Assembly (NCBI GenBank): GCA_900542035.1
Contig: UQMJ01000029.1
Coordinates: 1 to 38,742 of the forward strand
Direction of reading: 5' to 3'
DNA from: an uncultured Clostridium sp.
Lineage (GTDB): Bacteria > Bacillota > Clostridia > Lachnospirales > Lachnospiraceae
Length of the DNA: 38,742 bases
Shown here: positions 1 to 8,165 of the stretch, piece after piece
How the letters are laid out: each line of letters begins with the position of its first letter
Numbering within the stretch: position 1 is the stretch's first letter
Notes under the pieces: generated by a model
The model's input: only the letters and a program-made list of their open reading frames with translations
Told to the model about the DNA's origin: nothing
Database searches by the model: none
Program-made: the position numbers and the translations under genes

Positions 1-60
<60 letters not shown>

Positions 61-251
61 ATAGTTTGTCCAGTCAAGATTAACTCTAGCTGTTTAATCT
101 TTCCCGTTTTACTTGGTTTCGTTCTGAATTCTTCTCGAACTCAAGGCCGAATTCCTTCGCCTTTGTTCTTTGAATTTTCAGGGTCTGTGTATTGTTCAAT
201 CTTCAATTCTCAAGGTTCTTTGCTGTTGTCTTTCTCGGCGACAGCTTGTTT
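61..251 (-). other. 16S rRNA precursor leader
   Basis: This untranslated stretch between the downstream rRNA promoter and the mature 16S end holds no credible gene: the plus-strand open frames across it lack ribosome binding sites and run through the rRNA. The minus strand reads A-rich leader sequence that would carry the RNase III processing arm. I could not identify a clear boxA antitermination motif on the transcribed strand. Confidence 0.6.
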
Positions 252-280
252 ATTATATCACGCTGTTTTCGATTTGTCAA
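252..280 (-). promoter_or_regulatory. rRNA promoter, downstream copy (consensus)
   Basis: On the minus strand there is a perfect -35 TTGACA (275-280), a 17-base spacer and a perfect -10 TATAAT (252-257). An A/T-tract-rich stretch lies immediately upstream (about 281-310), as in UP elements. Transcription runs into the 16S gene. Confidence 0.85.
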
Positions 281-366
281 CAACTTTTTTCAAGTTTTTT
301 TCGAAACTTTTTTGTTTCACAACTCTCTTGGAGTTGGCCGACCGCTGTATCAGCGGCGCGAGGATT

Positions 367-395
367 ATAATACCACCCCTGTCCACAAAAGTCAA
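367..395 (-). promoter_or_regulatory. rRNA promoter, upstream copy
   Basis: On the minus strand, -35 TTGACT (390-395), a 17-base spacer and -10 TATTAT (367-372) form a second promoter about 115 bases upstream of the consensus one. An A/T-rich tract (396-440) precedes it. Tandem promoters are usual for rRNA operons. Confidence 0.75.
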
Positions 396-432
396 CACTT
401 TTTTTCATTTTTTTCAAAAAATTTGAAAAGTT

Positions 433-475
433 AAAAAAAGAAGGGCAGATTCGTGTCGAAACGCGTCTGCTCTCC
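433..475 (-). terminator. Rho-independent terminator after the sensor kinase gene
   Basis: On the minus strand, a GGAGAGCAGA arm pairs with TCTGCCCTTC (one mismatch, one G-U) and is followed by seven T residues. It lies 45 bases past the stop codon of the kinase gene and just upstream of the rRNA promoters, so it would keep kinase transcripts out of the rRNA operon. Confidence 0.8.
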
Positions 476-519
476 TTTATCCAGAAGCTCTGTTGCTGCT
501 AATTCTGAAAACCGCTTCT

Positions 520-2076
520 CTATTCACTGCAGTCCAGTGTAATATAAAACTCTACTCCATCCGGAGTATTGTATGCCCCGTATTCTTTGTGATGAGCCTC
601 CATAATTGCCTTTACAATAGAAAGACCGATTCCGCTCCCTCCATATTCCCTGGTTCTTGCCTTATCTACCTTATAAAATTTACTCCAGATTTTCGGCAAA
701 TCTTCTTCTGGAATATTCTGGCCGGTGTTTGCTACGCATACCCGCACCTGTGTTTCTTCTTTCATCGTGCGGATGGTAATGACCCTGGCGCCGTCCAGAT
801 GATTCAGCGCATTGCTGATATAGTTGGTAATGACTTCTTCTATTTTGAATTCATCTGCCCAGACATAGAGTGGGCCGCTTGGCTCAAATATAATTTGAGC
901 TTCTTTTTGTTCAATCAGAATCTGAGCAGATGATAATACGCCCTGAATCAATTCTACGATGTCGAAACGTTCCATAGAAGGACCATCACTGCCAAATTCC
1001 AATGCATTCAGGGTAAGAAGCTGCTGAACCATTTTATTCATCTTATTGGCTTCGTCCATAATCACTTCACAGTAATAGTCTCTGCTTTCCTTTTCCTCTG
1101 CCATTCCTTCTGTCAGGCCTTCCGCATATCCCTGGATCAGTGCAATCGGAGTTTTCAATTCATGGGACACATTGGCAATAAACTCTTTCCGCATCTCATC
1201 AATCTGCTCTTTCTTACGGATATCTCTTTTCAGTTCATTATTGGCGGATTTCAGTTCTCCTATCGTTTCTTTCAGTTTTTCAGAAAGAATATTCATATTA
1301 TTTCCTAAAATTCCTACCTCGTCTTTGGCATTTTCGGTATAGCGGGCTTCAAAATCCAGTTCTGACATCCTCTCCGATATTTTAGACAATGAAAGAATCG
1401 GCGAAGTAATCCTTCTAGTCAGAATCAGCATGAAAATACTTCCTGCTATCAATACGCTGATACCGACATATAGCAGAAACCGACTGGATAAACGCACGCT
1501 GTCCTGGATTCCTGCAACTGGCATGGACATTAAAAACGCCGTCGCATTATCTGAGAAAAAGCCCCAGCATTCCAGATAATAATTATTGCTCATCCGGTCA
1601 TACCGCTTTTCAATGCTGTAATTTTCTGTTTTCCGGATGGTTTCCTGATATCCTTTTCCAGACTGTCCCAGCAGATACCTCTGCATCTGCTGTTCCATAA
1701 ACTCTCCGCGGGGTGCAAACATGACCGCAATGTCTTCAATCCCATTTACCATTACAATCGATGTATTGGATTCTTCGCTGAGCTTCCGCAGAGTTTTTGC
1801 AAGCTCTCCCTCTTCTGCGGTCTCTGGCCCGTAAGGTCTGGCCCAGTAAGTGTAATTGTCATCTGTTACAAAGCCTTCTGTCATGGATTCGCCTTTTTCA
1901 TGCTGCTCTTCCAAAATCCGGTCAATCTCTTCATAGCCCTGTTCCAGAACTTTGACCTTTTCCGACATATAAAATCCTTCCAGGAAACGGCTGTTGACAA
2001 ACCAGGTAATGAGAAGCATCAACGCCATCATGCCTGCAAATACTAACGTAATTCTGGTACGAATGGAATGTTTCAT
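520..2076 (-). CDS. HAMP-domain sensor histidine kinase
   Basis: A membrane sensor kinase of 518 residues, the partner of the response regulator just upstream. A first membrane segment lies at about residues 9-28, an extracellular sensor region at 29-198, and a second membrane segment at 200-220. A HAMP linker at 221-275 and a coiled segment precede the dimerisation box, with phospho-accepting His305 in NVSHELKTP. The ATP-binding half shows an N box (Asn418, NYISNALNH), a G1-like NTGQNIPEE and a G2 box GGSGIGLSI at 479-487. The start ATG overlaps the regulator's stop codon as ATGA, so the two are translationally coupled. The signal sensed is not evident. An intrinsic terminator follows. Domain assignment is firm; no specific orthologue (for example VanS or PhoR type) can be claimed. 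Confidence 0.95.
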   Translation of the reverse strand: MKHSIRTRITLVFAGMMALMLLITWFVNSRFLEGFYMSEKVKVLEQGYEEIDRILEEQHEKGESMTEGFVTDDNYTYWARPYGPETAEEGELAKTLRKLSEESNTSIVMVNGIEDIAVMFAPRGEFMEQQMQRYLLGQSGKGYQETIRKTENYSIEKRYDRMSNNYYLECWGFFSDNATAFLMSMPVAGIQDSVRLSSRFLLYVGISVLIAGSIFMLILTRRITSPILSLSKISERMSELDFEARYTENAKDEVGILGNNMNILSEKLKETIGELKSANNELKRDIRKKEQIDEMRKEFIANVSHELKTPIALIQGYAEGLTEGMAEEKESRDYYCEVIMDEANKMNKMVQQLLTLNALEFGSDGPSMERFDIVELIQGVLSSAQILIEQKEAQIIFEPSGPLYVWADEFKIEEVITNYISNALNHLDGARVITIRTMKEETQVRVCVANTGQNIPEEDLPKIWSKFYKVDKARTREYGGSGIGLSIVKAIMEAHHKEYGAYNTPDGVEFYITLDCSE

Positions 2077-2750
2077 TGGCTTACCTCAAATTTATATCCC
2101 ATGCCCCACACCGTCTTAATGTACTCGCCTTTTTCTCCAAGCTTGCTTCTCAGCTTTTTTACATGGGTGTCTATGGTTCTTGCATCTCCAAAATAGTCAT
2201 AGTTCCAGACATTGTTCAATATTTTTTCTCTGGACAGGGCCATTCCCTGATTGTCTACAAAGTAAATCAAAAGTTCAAATTCCTTATAGCTTAGCTCAAT
2301 GGGCTGGCCATCTATGGTTACCTGTCTGGCTGCTTTGTCAATGACAATTCCTCCTACATTTACGGCATCTACCGAGGTATTGCCGGTTCTTCTTAAAATT
2401 GCCTCTACCCTCGCTGTAAGGATTTTAGGGCTGAATGGCTTCGAAATGTATTCATCTACTCCCAATTCAAACCCCTGCAGCTCGTCCCGTTCTTCTCCTC
2501 GGGCTGTCAGCATGATAATGGGGACTTTTGAATATTGACGGATGGTTTTTACCACCTGCCAGCCGTCCATTTTCGGCATCATTACGTCTAACAGGATTAA
2601 CGCAATGTCTTTTTGCGCAAAAAAGGCTTCTAACGCTTCTTCGCCGTCTCCGGCTTCAATCACGCGAAACCCTTTTATGCTCAAAAAATCCTTGACTAAT
2701 TTGCGCATACGCACTTCATCATCTACTACTAATATTTTTAATCCTTCCAT
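2073..2750 (-). CDS. OmpR/PhoB-family response regulator
   Basis: A DNA-binding response regulator of 225 residues. The receiver domain (about 3-120) has the acidic pair Asp10/Asp11, phospho-acceptor Asp55 in LLDVMMPKMDG, and the conserved Lys in SKPF. The winged-helix output domain (about 130-225) ends with the typical RTIDTHVKKLR and GYKFE elements. I chose the ATG at 2750 because an AAAGG stretch sits 9 bases before it; the ATG three codons earlier (2759) directly abuts that motif. It is co-transcribed with the sensor kinase (4-base overlap). No intrinsic terminator is visible between the beta-glucosidase gene and this pair, so some read-through is possible. Confidence 0.95.
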   Translation of the reverse strand: MEGLKILVVDDEVRMRKLVKDFLSIKGFRVIEAGDGEEALEAFFAQKDIALILLDVMMPKMDGWQVVKTIRQYSKVPIIMLTARGEERDELQGFELGVDEYISKPFSPKILTARVEAILRRTGNTSVDAVNVGGIVIDKAARQVTIDGQPIELSYKEFELLIYFVDNQGMALSREKILNNVWNYDYFGDARTIDTHVKKLRSKLGEKGEYIKTVWGMGYKFEVSQ

Positions 2751-2780
2751 AGGATCCATCCTTTCCTTTAGATGAATGGC

Positions 2781-2812
2781 TGATTCAGGGAGTCATCCGC
2801 CTTCCTGAATCA
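2781..2812. repeat. Inverted repeat in the leader of the two-component operon
   Basis: TGATTCAGG and CCTGAATCA form a perfect 9-base inverted repeat around a 14-base loop, about 30 bases before the regulator gene. No U-tract follows on either strand, so it does not look like a terminator. A -10-like TACAAT lies just upstream on the minus strand (about 2828-2833) with a poor -35. It may be an operator or an mRNA leader hairpin. Confidence 0.5.
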
Positions 2813-2865
2813 TTGCATTCATTGTAGCAGATTAGATGGGGATTTTCTATAGGTTCACAGACATT

Positions 2866-4284
2866 TCACAATTGCAGAATTTTACCATTGCTTTTAATTA
2901 CGTTCTGATACCAGTAAAACGATTTTTTAGGGATGCGCTTCAGACTTCCGTTTCCCTTATCGTCCTTATCTACATATATAAGGCCGTAACGCTTGCTCAT
3001 CTCTCCGGTGGTCGCGCTGATCAAATCAATGCATCCCCATGGAGTATAACCGATTATCTCTACTCCGTCTTCTTCACAGGCCTTTCTCATAGCTGCAATA
3101 TGGGAAGCCAGATATTCAATGCGGTAATCGTCTTCTATTTGTCCGTCTTTTAATGCATCTTTTGCTCCCAGATCGTTTTCAACTACAAATAACGGCTTCC
3201 CATATCGATCATACAGATCATTTAACGTAATCCTAAATCCCATGGGATCAATCGGCCATCCCCATTGGCTGCAGGTAAGATACGGGTTTTTCGTAGATGC
3301 AAATACATTTCCTCCTGCCTGATCCCCTTCCCCATCTGTGCGTATGCACCGGCTGTTGTAATAAGAAAGGGCAATAAAATCTACCGTATTCTCCTTTAAA
3401 ATCTGCTCATCTTCTGGCAGCATTTCAATACAGATATGATTTCTTTCAAAAAACGCTCTGGCATAGGACGGATATTCTCCTCTGGACTGAACATCAATAA
3501 AGAAATCGTTTTCTCGGTCCTTCTGCCGGCTCTCCCATACGTCTTCCGGTCTGCAGCTATATGGATACACACTTCCAGCCGCCAGCATACACCCGATTTT
3601 CAAATCCGGATCCAGTTGATGAGCCAGTTTCACAGCCATAGCGGAAGCTACCAGTTCATGGTGCGCTGCCTGATACTGAATCTGCAAAACATTGTCGCTG
3701 TCCTGAAACATCAATCCCGCTCCCATAAAGGGCAAATGCATCAGCATATTAATTTCATTAAATGTAATCCAGTATCGTACTTTCTCGTGAAAACGCTTTA
3801 AAATCGTCTCACAGTACCGCACATAACAGTCAATTACTCTTCTGTTCCTCCAGGAACCGTATTTTTCTACCAGAGCCAGTGGTATATCAAAATGGCAAAT
3901 GGTCACGACAGGCTCAATACCATAAGACAGCAATTCATCAATCAGATTTTCATAAAACCTCATTCCCGCCTCATTGGGCGTCTTCTCTTCCCCCGTTGGG
4001 AAAATTCGGGACCAGGAAAACGAAAACCGGTAGCATTTCAGCCCCATTTCGGCAAGAAGTCCAATATCTTCTTTGTAATGGCCGTAAAAGTCTATAGCCT
4101 CTCTTCCTGGGTAAACAGAATCTGCCGGAAGCTGCCGGTAATCCAGTATCCCTTTCATAACAGGGAGCCGATTGGAGCCATAGGGAATTACATCTACAAT
4201 TCCCATCCCTCTGCCGTCTTTCTTCCATCCGCCTTCACATTGATTGGCGGCTGCAGCGCCGCCCCATAAAAAGTTCTCCCTCAT
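2866..4284 (-). CDS. bglA: 6-phospho-beta-glucosidase (GH1)
   Basis: A cytoplasmic glycoside hydrolase of 472 residues, the usual length for GH1. It cleaves phosphorylated beta-glucosides (cellobiose-6P, salicin-6P, arbutin-6P) delivered by the PTS encoded just upstream. The acid/base Glu177 lies in TFNEIN and the nucleophile Glu369 in VVENDLGA. The N-terminal FLWGGAAAANQCEGG is the family's sugar-binding entry motif. Near the C terminus an SKRYG motif corresponds to the phosphate-binding loop that separates 6-phospho enzymes from plain beta-glucosidases. It starts 10 bases after the PTS gene, with AAAGGAG in front. The preferred aglycone cannot be read from sequence, so the symbol is by family. 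Confidence 0.93.
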   Translation of the reverse strand: MRENFLWGGAAAANQCEGGWKKDGRGMGIVDVIPYGSNRLPVMKGILDYRQLPADSVYPGREAIDFYGHYKEDIGLLAEMGLKCYRFSFSWSRIFPTGEEKTPNEAGMRFYENLIDELLSYGIEPVVTICHFDIPLALVEKYGSWRNRRVIDCYVRYCETILKRFHEKVRYWITFNEINMLMHLPFMGAGLMFQDSDNVLQIQYQAAHHELVASAMAVKLAHQLDPDLKIGCMLAAGSVYPYSCRPEDVWESRQKDRENDFFIDVQSRGEYPSYARAFFERNHICIEMLPEDEQILKENTVDFIALSYYNSRCIRTDGEGDQAGGNVFASTKNPYLTCSQWGWPIDPMGFRITLNDLYDRYGKPLFVVENDLGAKDALKDGQIEDDYRIEYLASHIAAMRKACEEDGVEIIGYTPWGCIDLISATTGEMSKRYGLIYVDKDDKGNGSLKRIPKKSFYWYQNVIKSNGKILQL

Positions 4285-4294
4285 AGATGCTCCT

Positions 4295-6181
4295 TTATGA
4301 TATTGTCAATAACGTCTCTCCTGCTTCTGTATGTCTGCAATCGACTGCTGCCACCTGAGCAAACTGCCCTGAATTTGTAATCAGAACTGATGTTGTCAGA
4401 GAATACCCCGCCTCTTTAATGAGATCCATATCAAATTCCAGCAGTTTTTGTCCCTTCTTTACCTTATCTCCTGGCTGAATCAAAGGTTTAAACCCTCTTC
4501 CCTCCAGCTGAACCGTATCCATTCCTATATGCATCAAAATCTCAGCGCCGGAATTACTTATCATTCCAATCGCATGTCCGGTCGGAAACATGGCTGTAAT
4601 CATTCCATCTGCCGGTGCATACAGCACTCCTTCTTCCGGAAGAATTGCTGCTCCTTTTCCCAGCGCTCCGGAAGAAAAAGCTGCATCTTCCACCTCTTCC
4701 AGTCTGATTACCGTTCCCTTTAAAGGGCTGGCAATTACAATATCCTCTGTATCCGTTTTGCTGTCTTCTGCTGTTTCTTCTTTATCTTTATAAAACATCA
4801 TGGTCAGCAGAAAGCCTGCTATCATGGAAATTCCGATTCCAGTCAGAGCAATTATCATATTATCCATGGTTCCATCTGGATTCATCATATTGGGTAATTC
4901 AAAAATTCTCATTCCGCCCATGGCAAACTTTCTAAAATTAAAATGTCCATAAAAAGCGCCTCCGATTCCTCCTGCAATGCAGCTGATAATAAACGGCTTT
5001 TTCAAGGGAAGCAGGATACCATAAATAGCCGGTTCTGTAACACCAAAAATGCCGGAAATAAAATTCGGAATCGCCATTTCTTTTAATTTTTTATCTTTTG
5101 TTTTGCAGTATATTGCCAGTACAACTGCAGAAGTTGCAAAGGTACAAGCAAAAAACGGCATCATCACATTATCATATCCCAAGGTCATAATATTGTTGAT
5201 ATAGACCGGAATAAATCCCCAATGCATTCCAAAGATAACCAGAATCTGCCAGGTCAGTCCCACAATGGCGCCGGCCATCAGCGGACTAAAACTGCGGACT
5301 GCAAGGGTAAATTCTGAAATCAAAGCAGAACCAAAGGTTGCTGCTGGTCCCAAAAACAATACTGCAGCCGGAAACGCTACCAGCATGGTCAGCATAGGAA
5401 CAAAGAAAAATTTAACTAAATCCGGAACGATTTTATTGAAAAATTTCTCACATTTCGATGCAAACCAAACAGCCAGAATAACCGGAATAACGGTTCCCGT
5501 ATAATCTGCGGAAATTACGGGAATTCCAAAAAAATCAATGTATACCGGAGACGCAAACATACTTCCGTTTAAAATGGTATACATGGGACCGGATCCTGCA
5601 GAAAGCGTACTGGACTGAATGCCAGGGTAACACATTGCTGCCCCCATAGCCAGTCCGAGCATAGGTTTCAGCCCGAATTTCTTTGCGGCCGTATAACCTA
5701 AAAATAAAGGCAAAAACGTAAACAGCGCATCTCCTGCCGCATTTATGATCAGATAGCCTCCGCTTGTGGCAGAATACAGTCCCATTGCTGCAAATAGCGT
5801 ATTGAAGCCTTTCAGCATACCGCACGCAGCCATAATGCTTAGAATCGGCTGAAAAATGCCGGAAACCACATCGATTGCCCTATCCAGCAGTTTGCCTTTT
5901 TTCTTTTCCTCCGGCGCTGATGCAGATTCTGTCAAATTCAGCATCGGAAGAACATCTTCATAGACCTCTGCCACGTGATTTCCGATTACCACCTGATACT
6001 GACCGCCGCTTTTCATCACGGTAACCACACCGTTCGTCGCCTTCAATGCTTCATCATTGGCTTTGCTTTCGTCTTTCAGCGTAAAACGCAGTCTGGTAAT
6101 ACAGTGTACCAGGCCGGATACGTTTTCCTTGCCGCCAACATACGTTACAATGTCTCTTGCCAAGTCTTGATACTTACCCAT
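4295..6181 (-). CDS. bglF: PTS beta-glucoside transporter, fused IIBCA
   Basis: A 628-residue PTS permease of the Glc family that phosphorylates beta-glucosides during import. The domain order is IIB (about 1-85, phospho-Cys27 in HCITRLRF), then IIC (about 105-460, about ten membrane segments), then IIA (about 480-628). In IIA, the phosphorylated His551 is in LMHIGMDTV, with the supporting His536 15 residues before. All three catalytic domains look intact. GGGAGG precedes the ATG. The gene has a candidate promoter of its own after the terminator of the RpiR gene. No BglG/LicT antiterminator gene or RNA antiterminator hairpin is seen nearby, unlike classical bgl operons. The substrate is inferred from the GH1 neighbour. 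Confidence 0.94.
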   Translation of the reverse strand: MGKYQDLARDIVTYVGGKENVSGLVHCITRLRFTLKDESKANDEALKATNGVVTVMKSGGQYQVVIGNHVAEVYEDVLPMLNLTESASAPEEKKKGKLLDRAIDVVSGIFQPILSIMAACGMLKGFNTLFAAMGLYSATSGGYLIINAAGDALFTFLPLFLGYTAAKKFGLKPMLGLAMGAAMCYPGIQSSTLSAGSGPMYTILNGSMFASPVYIDFFGIPVISADYTGTVIPVILAVWFASKCEKFFNKIVPDLVKFFFVPMLTMLVAFPAAVLFLGPAATFGSALISEFTLAVRSFSPLMAGAIVGLTWQILVIFGMHWGFIPVYINNIMTLGYDNVMMPFFACTFATSAVVLAIYCKTKDKKLKEMAIPNFISGIFGVTEPAIYGILLPLKKPFIISCIAGGIGGAFYGHFNFRKFAMGGMRIFELPNMMNPDGTMDNMIIALTGIGISMIAGFLLTMMFYKDKEETAEDSKTDTEDIVIASPLKGTVIRLEEVEDAAFSSGALGKGAAILPEEGVLYAPADGMITAMFPTGHAIGMISNSGAEILMHIGMDTVQLEGRGFKPLIQPGDKVKKGQKLLEFDMDLIKEAGYSLTTSVLITNSGQFAQVAAVDCRHTEAGETLLTIS

Positions 6182-6220
6182 TTGAACCTCCCGTTTTCAC
6201 TTCTGTGTTTTGATAACCCC

Positions 6221-6249
6221 AGTCTAACACAGGCATTTTTGTCAGACAA
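6221..6249 (-). promoter_or_regulatory. Candidate promoter of the beta-glucoside PTS operon
   Basis: On the minus strand, -35 TTGTCT (6244-6249), a 17-base spacer and -10 TAGACT (6221-6226) lie 40 bases upstream of the PTS start and just after the RpiR terminator. The -35 is a moderate match. Confidence 0.5.
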
Positions 6250-6288
6250 CGGCTGGCCGGACCATAGGTTCTGCGGTTCAAAAAGCGC

Positions 6289-6322
6289 AAAAAAAGAACC
6301 GCTGCTTTTGAAACAACGGTTC
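6289..6322 (-). terminator. Rho-independent terminator after the RpiR gene
   Basis: On the minus strand, GAACCGTTGTTT pairs with AAGCAGCGGTTC (G-U pairs included) around a three-base loop, followed by seven T residues. This is about 12 bp of stem. It separates the kduI-rpiR unit from the PTS operon. Confidence 0.88.
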
Positions 6323-6335
6323 AATTGAAAGTACG

Positions 6336-7199
6336 TTATTGTAATAATTCAGGACGATTTACCAAAAGTTCCCTGTGCTTTAACATCTCCACCGAAGACT
6401 TTATATGTTCCTCCTGTCTCCTGGCCAGAAGCATGGAAAAGAAGATATCCAGTACGTAATTGGCTGCCGCAAATGATGTAATAACATCCAGACTCAGGAT
6501 TGAATCCCTGTTGGGAATCTCTACTGTCTCATGGCACCACTGACGGATTTTCTCATTATACGGGCCTAAAATGCCTACAATATGGTTATTGGTCGCTTCC
6601 CGAAGATACCTGGCCATGGTCTCTGCCGTCCGGTTCGCTCCGGTAAAGCTGATTACAAAATCAACTGTTTTTTTATGCTTTCTCGCAGCCAGGTAATGAG
6701 CATTAATACTCTCATAAGCAGAACTTTCCACTCCCAACGTAGCAAACTTAAACGCTGCGGCCTGAGCCAGCATATAGCTGACCCCTGTTCCGTAGATATC
6801 GATACATTCTGCTGACTGGACAAAGTTATTAATCCTGAGCATATTATTTTTATTCAGGGTCAGCCTGGTATTGGTAACCGCCTTATCATAAAGACTCGGC
6901 AAAATCTGAATAATATCCCCATATGTACTGTCTTTTGTAATCGGCTCTTCTGCAAGAAGCTGGCTGATTCTCCTGTCCTGGTTAATTTCTGCCACCAGCT
7001 TCAGCTTAAACTCCTGATAGCCGGACAGCCCCAGCTTCTGTCCCAGACGCACTACTGTAGCCTTGCTGGTAAGGGATGCTTTAGCCAGTTGGCTGGCCGA
7101 CATATCCGGAATCTGATCCATATGGCTTAGAATATACCGAGCCACATCTTTTTCATGACTTGTAAAGTCACGCTCTTCTTTTAGCTGGAATAGCAGCAT
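6336..7199 (-). CDS. RpiR/MurR-family transcriptional regulator
   Basis: A 287-residue regulator with an N-terminal RpiR helix-turn-helix (about 1-75; SASQLAKASLTSKATVVRLG is the HTH core) and a C-terminal SIS phosphosugar-binding domain (about 105-250, with the VISFTGANRTAE loop). It starts 8 bases after the kduI stop codon with only a weak SD that overlaps that stop. This suggests co-transcription and coupling with kduI. A strong terminator separates it from the PTS genes. It may control the PTS operon, kduI, or both. The ligand is expected to be a phosphorylated sugar, but which one is open. Confidence 0.9.
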   Translation of the reverse strand: MLLFQLKEERDFTSHEKDVARYILSHMDQIPDMSASQLAKASLTSKATVVRLGQKLGLSGYQEFKLKLVAEINQDRRISQLLAEEPITKDSTYGDIIQILPSLYDKAVTNTRLTLNKNNMLRINNFVQSAECIDIYGTGVSYMLAQAAAFKFATLGVESSAYESINAHYLAARKHKKTVDFVISFTGANRTAETMARYLREATNNHIVGILGPYNEKIRQWCHETVEIPNRDSILSLDVITSFAAANYVLDIFFSMLLARRQEEHIKSSVEMLKHRELLVNRPELLQ

Positions 7200-7207
7200 A
7201 AATTTTC

Positions 7208-8050
7208 TTATCTTAATTCGGTAGTTGGAATGGTATCCATGTCGTCGAATGCCTGGTTTTCTCCGCCCATAGCCCAGATAAAGGTGTAGTTGCTGGTACC
7301 TGCGCCAGAATGGATGCTCCAGGATGGGCTGATAACTGCCTGCTCATTCTGCATAACGATGTGTCTGGTTTCGTTGCCTTCGCCCATCATATGGAATACG
7401 ACGTTGTTCTCCGGAATCTCGAAGTACATATATACTTCCATACGTCTCTCATGGGTGTGTGCAGGCATGGTATTCCATACGCTGCCTGGCTCTAATACAG
7501 TCATACCCATAGAAAGCTGACAGGTTTCCAGTACGTCCGGATGGATAAACTGGTTAATTACACGCTTATTAGAAGTTTCCATCGCGCCTAATGGCTTCTT
7601 TGCAGCCTGGTCAATGGAGATGAAAGTAGTCTTGCAAGCCTTGTGAGCTGGCGCACTTACCATGTAGAATTTTGCTGGGTTTAAAGCGTCCTCACTTGCA
7701 AATAGAACTTCCTTGGTTCCTTTGGTAATGTATAAGCAGTCCTTGTAGCCTAATTTGTATTCTACGCCGTCAGCCTTGATGGTGCCTGCGCCGCCAATGT
7801 TGAAAATACCAATCTCTCTTCTCTCTAAGAAGTACTGGGTTCCGAAGTTTTTCCATACGTCAATGCCCTTGTCAATGGAAACAACCTCAGTAGTCGGCAT
7901 ACAGCCCAGGGTTACCATACGGTCTACGTGAGAATATACTGCAACTACCTCGTTTGCAACATACAGGTTCTCGATTAAGAATTCTTTTCTGGTCTCCTCA
8001 GTGGTGTAGCGCTTGAAGTCTCTCTGGTTTGCGGAATAACGAATATCCAT
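7208..8050 (-). CDS. kduI: 5-keto-4-deoxyuronate isomerase KduI
   Basis: A 280-residue cupin-fold isomerase (EC 5.3.1.17). It converts 5-keto-4-deoxyuronate (4-deoxy-L-threo-5-hexosulose uronate) to 2,5-diketo-3-deoxygluconate in the catabolism of pectin or glycosaminoglycan unsaturated uronates. The zinc ligands expected for the family are visible: His198 and His200 in PAHTHERRMEVY, Glu205, and His247 in WSIHSGAG. The length equals the usual 278-280. A strong AAGGAGG precedes the ATG, and a dedicated promoter with palindromic elements lies upstream. The next steps (KduD, KdgK, KdgA) are not in the window. Its presence supports the view that GH105 in the adjacent operon releases unsaturated uronate. 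Confidence 0.97.
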   Translation of the reverse strand: MDIRYSANQRDFKRYTTEETRKEFLIENLYVANEVVAVYSHVDRMVTLGCMPTTEVVSIDKGIDVWKNFGTQYFLERREIGIFNIGGAGTIKADGVEYKLGYKDCLYITKGTKEVLFASEDALNPAKFYMVSAPAHKACKTTFISIDQAAKKPLGAMETSNKRVINQFIHPDVLETCQLSMGMTVLEPGSVWNTMPAHTHERRMEVYMYFEIPENNVVFHMMGEGNETRHIVMQNEQAVISPSWSIHSGAGTSNYTFIWAMGGENQAFDDMDTIPTTELR

Positions 8051-8087
8051 GGTTTTTCCTCCTTGTAAATAGATAAGATACGTTTTT

Positions 8088-8110
8088 GAGAGTTTGTATT
8101 CAAACTTCTC
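8088..8110. repeat. Inverted repeat in the kduI leader
   Basis: AGTTTG and CAAACT are separated by AATA, extended by GAG/CTC pairing with one bulged A. It lies between the transcription start and the SD of kduI. It could be a second operator half or an mRNA hairpin. Confidence 0.5.
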
Positions 8111-8113
8111 TCG

Positions 8114-8123
8114 TTGTATACAA
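8114..8123. promoter_or_regulatory. Candidate operator palindrome TTGTATACAA
   Basis: A perfect 10-base palindrome touching the downstream edge of the kduI -10 box, a typical repressor position. It resembles the TTGGTATACCAA-like core known for hexuronate regulators of the GntR/FadR type (UxuR, ExuR). No GntR gene is in the window, so the binder is unknown. Confidence 0.5.
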
Positions 8124-8151
8124 TCTTACCACAACTGCGCAGAAAATACAA
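8123..8151 (-). promoter_or_regulatory. kduI promoter
   Basis: On the minus strand, -35 TTGTAT (8146-8151), a 17-base spacer and -10 TAAGAT (8123-8128). It lies about 73 bases upstream of the start codon and just past the end of the MATE gene. Confidence 0.6.
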
Positions 8152-8165
8152 CCTTTATCCATGGT

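Noticed and set aside
493..933. Plus-strand frame of 146 codons
   Set aside because: It is the antisense shadow of the sensor kinase catalytic domain, with no ribosome binding site.
1850..2076. Degenerate G1 box of the OmpR-partner kinase as a sign of a dead kinase
   Set aside because: An NTGxxIPEE form of this box is common among Clostridia HAMP kinases, and the H, N and G2 boxes are intact.
6182..6335. BglG/LicT-type RNA antiterminator before the PTS gene
   Set aside because: The only terminator here lies upstream of the candidate promoter and ends the RpiR gene; no RAT-like element overlaps it and no antiterminator gene is near.
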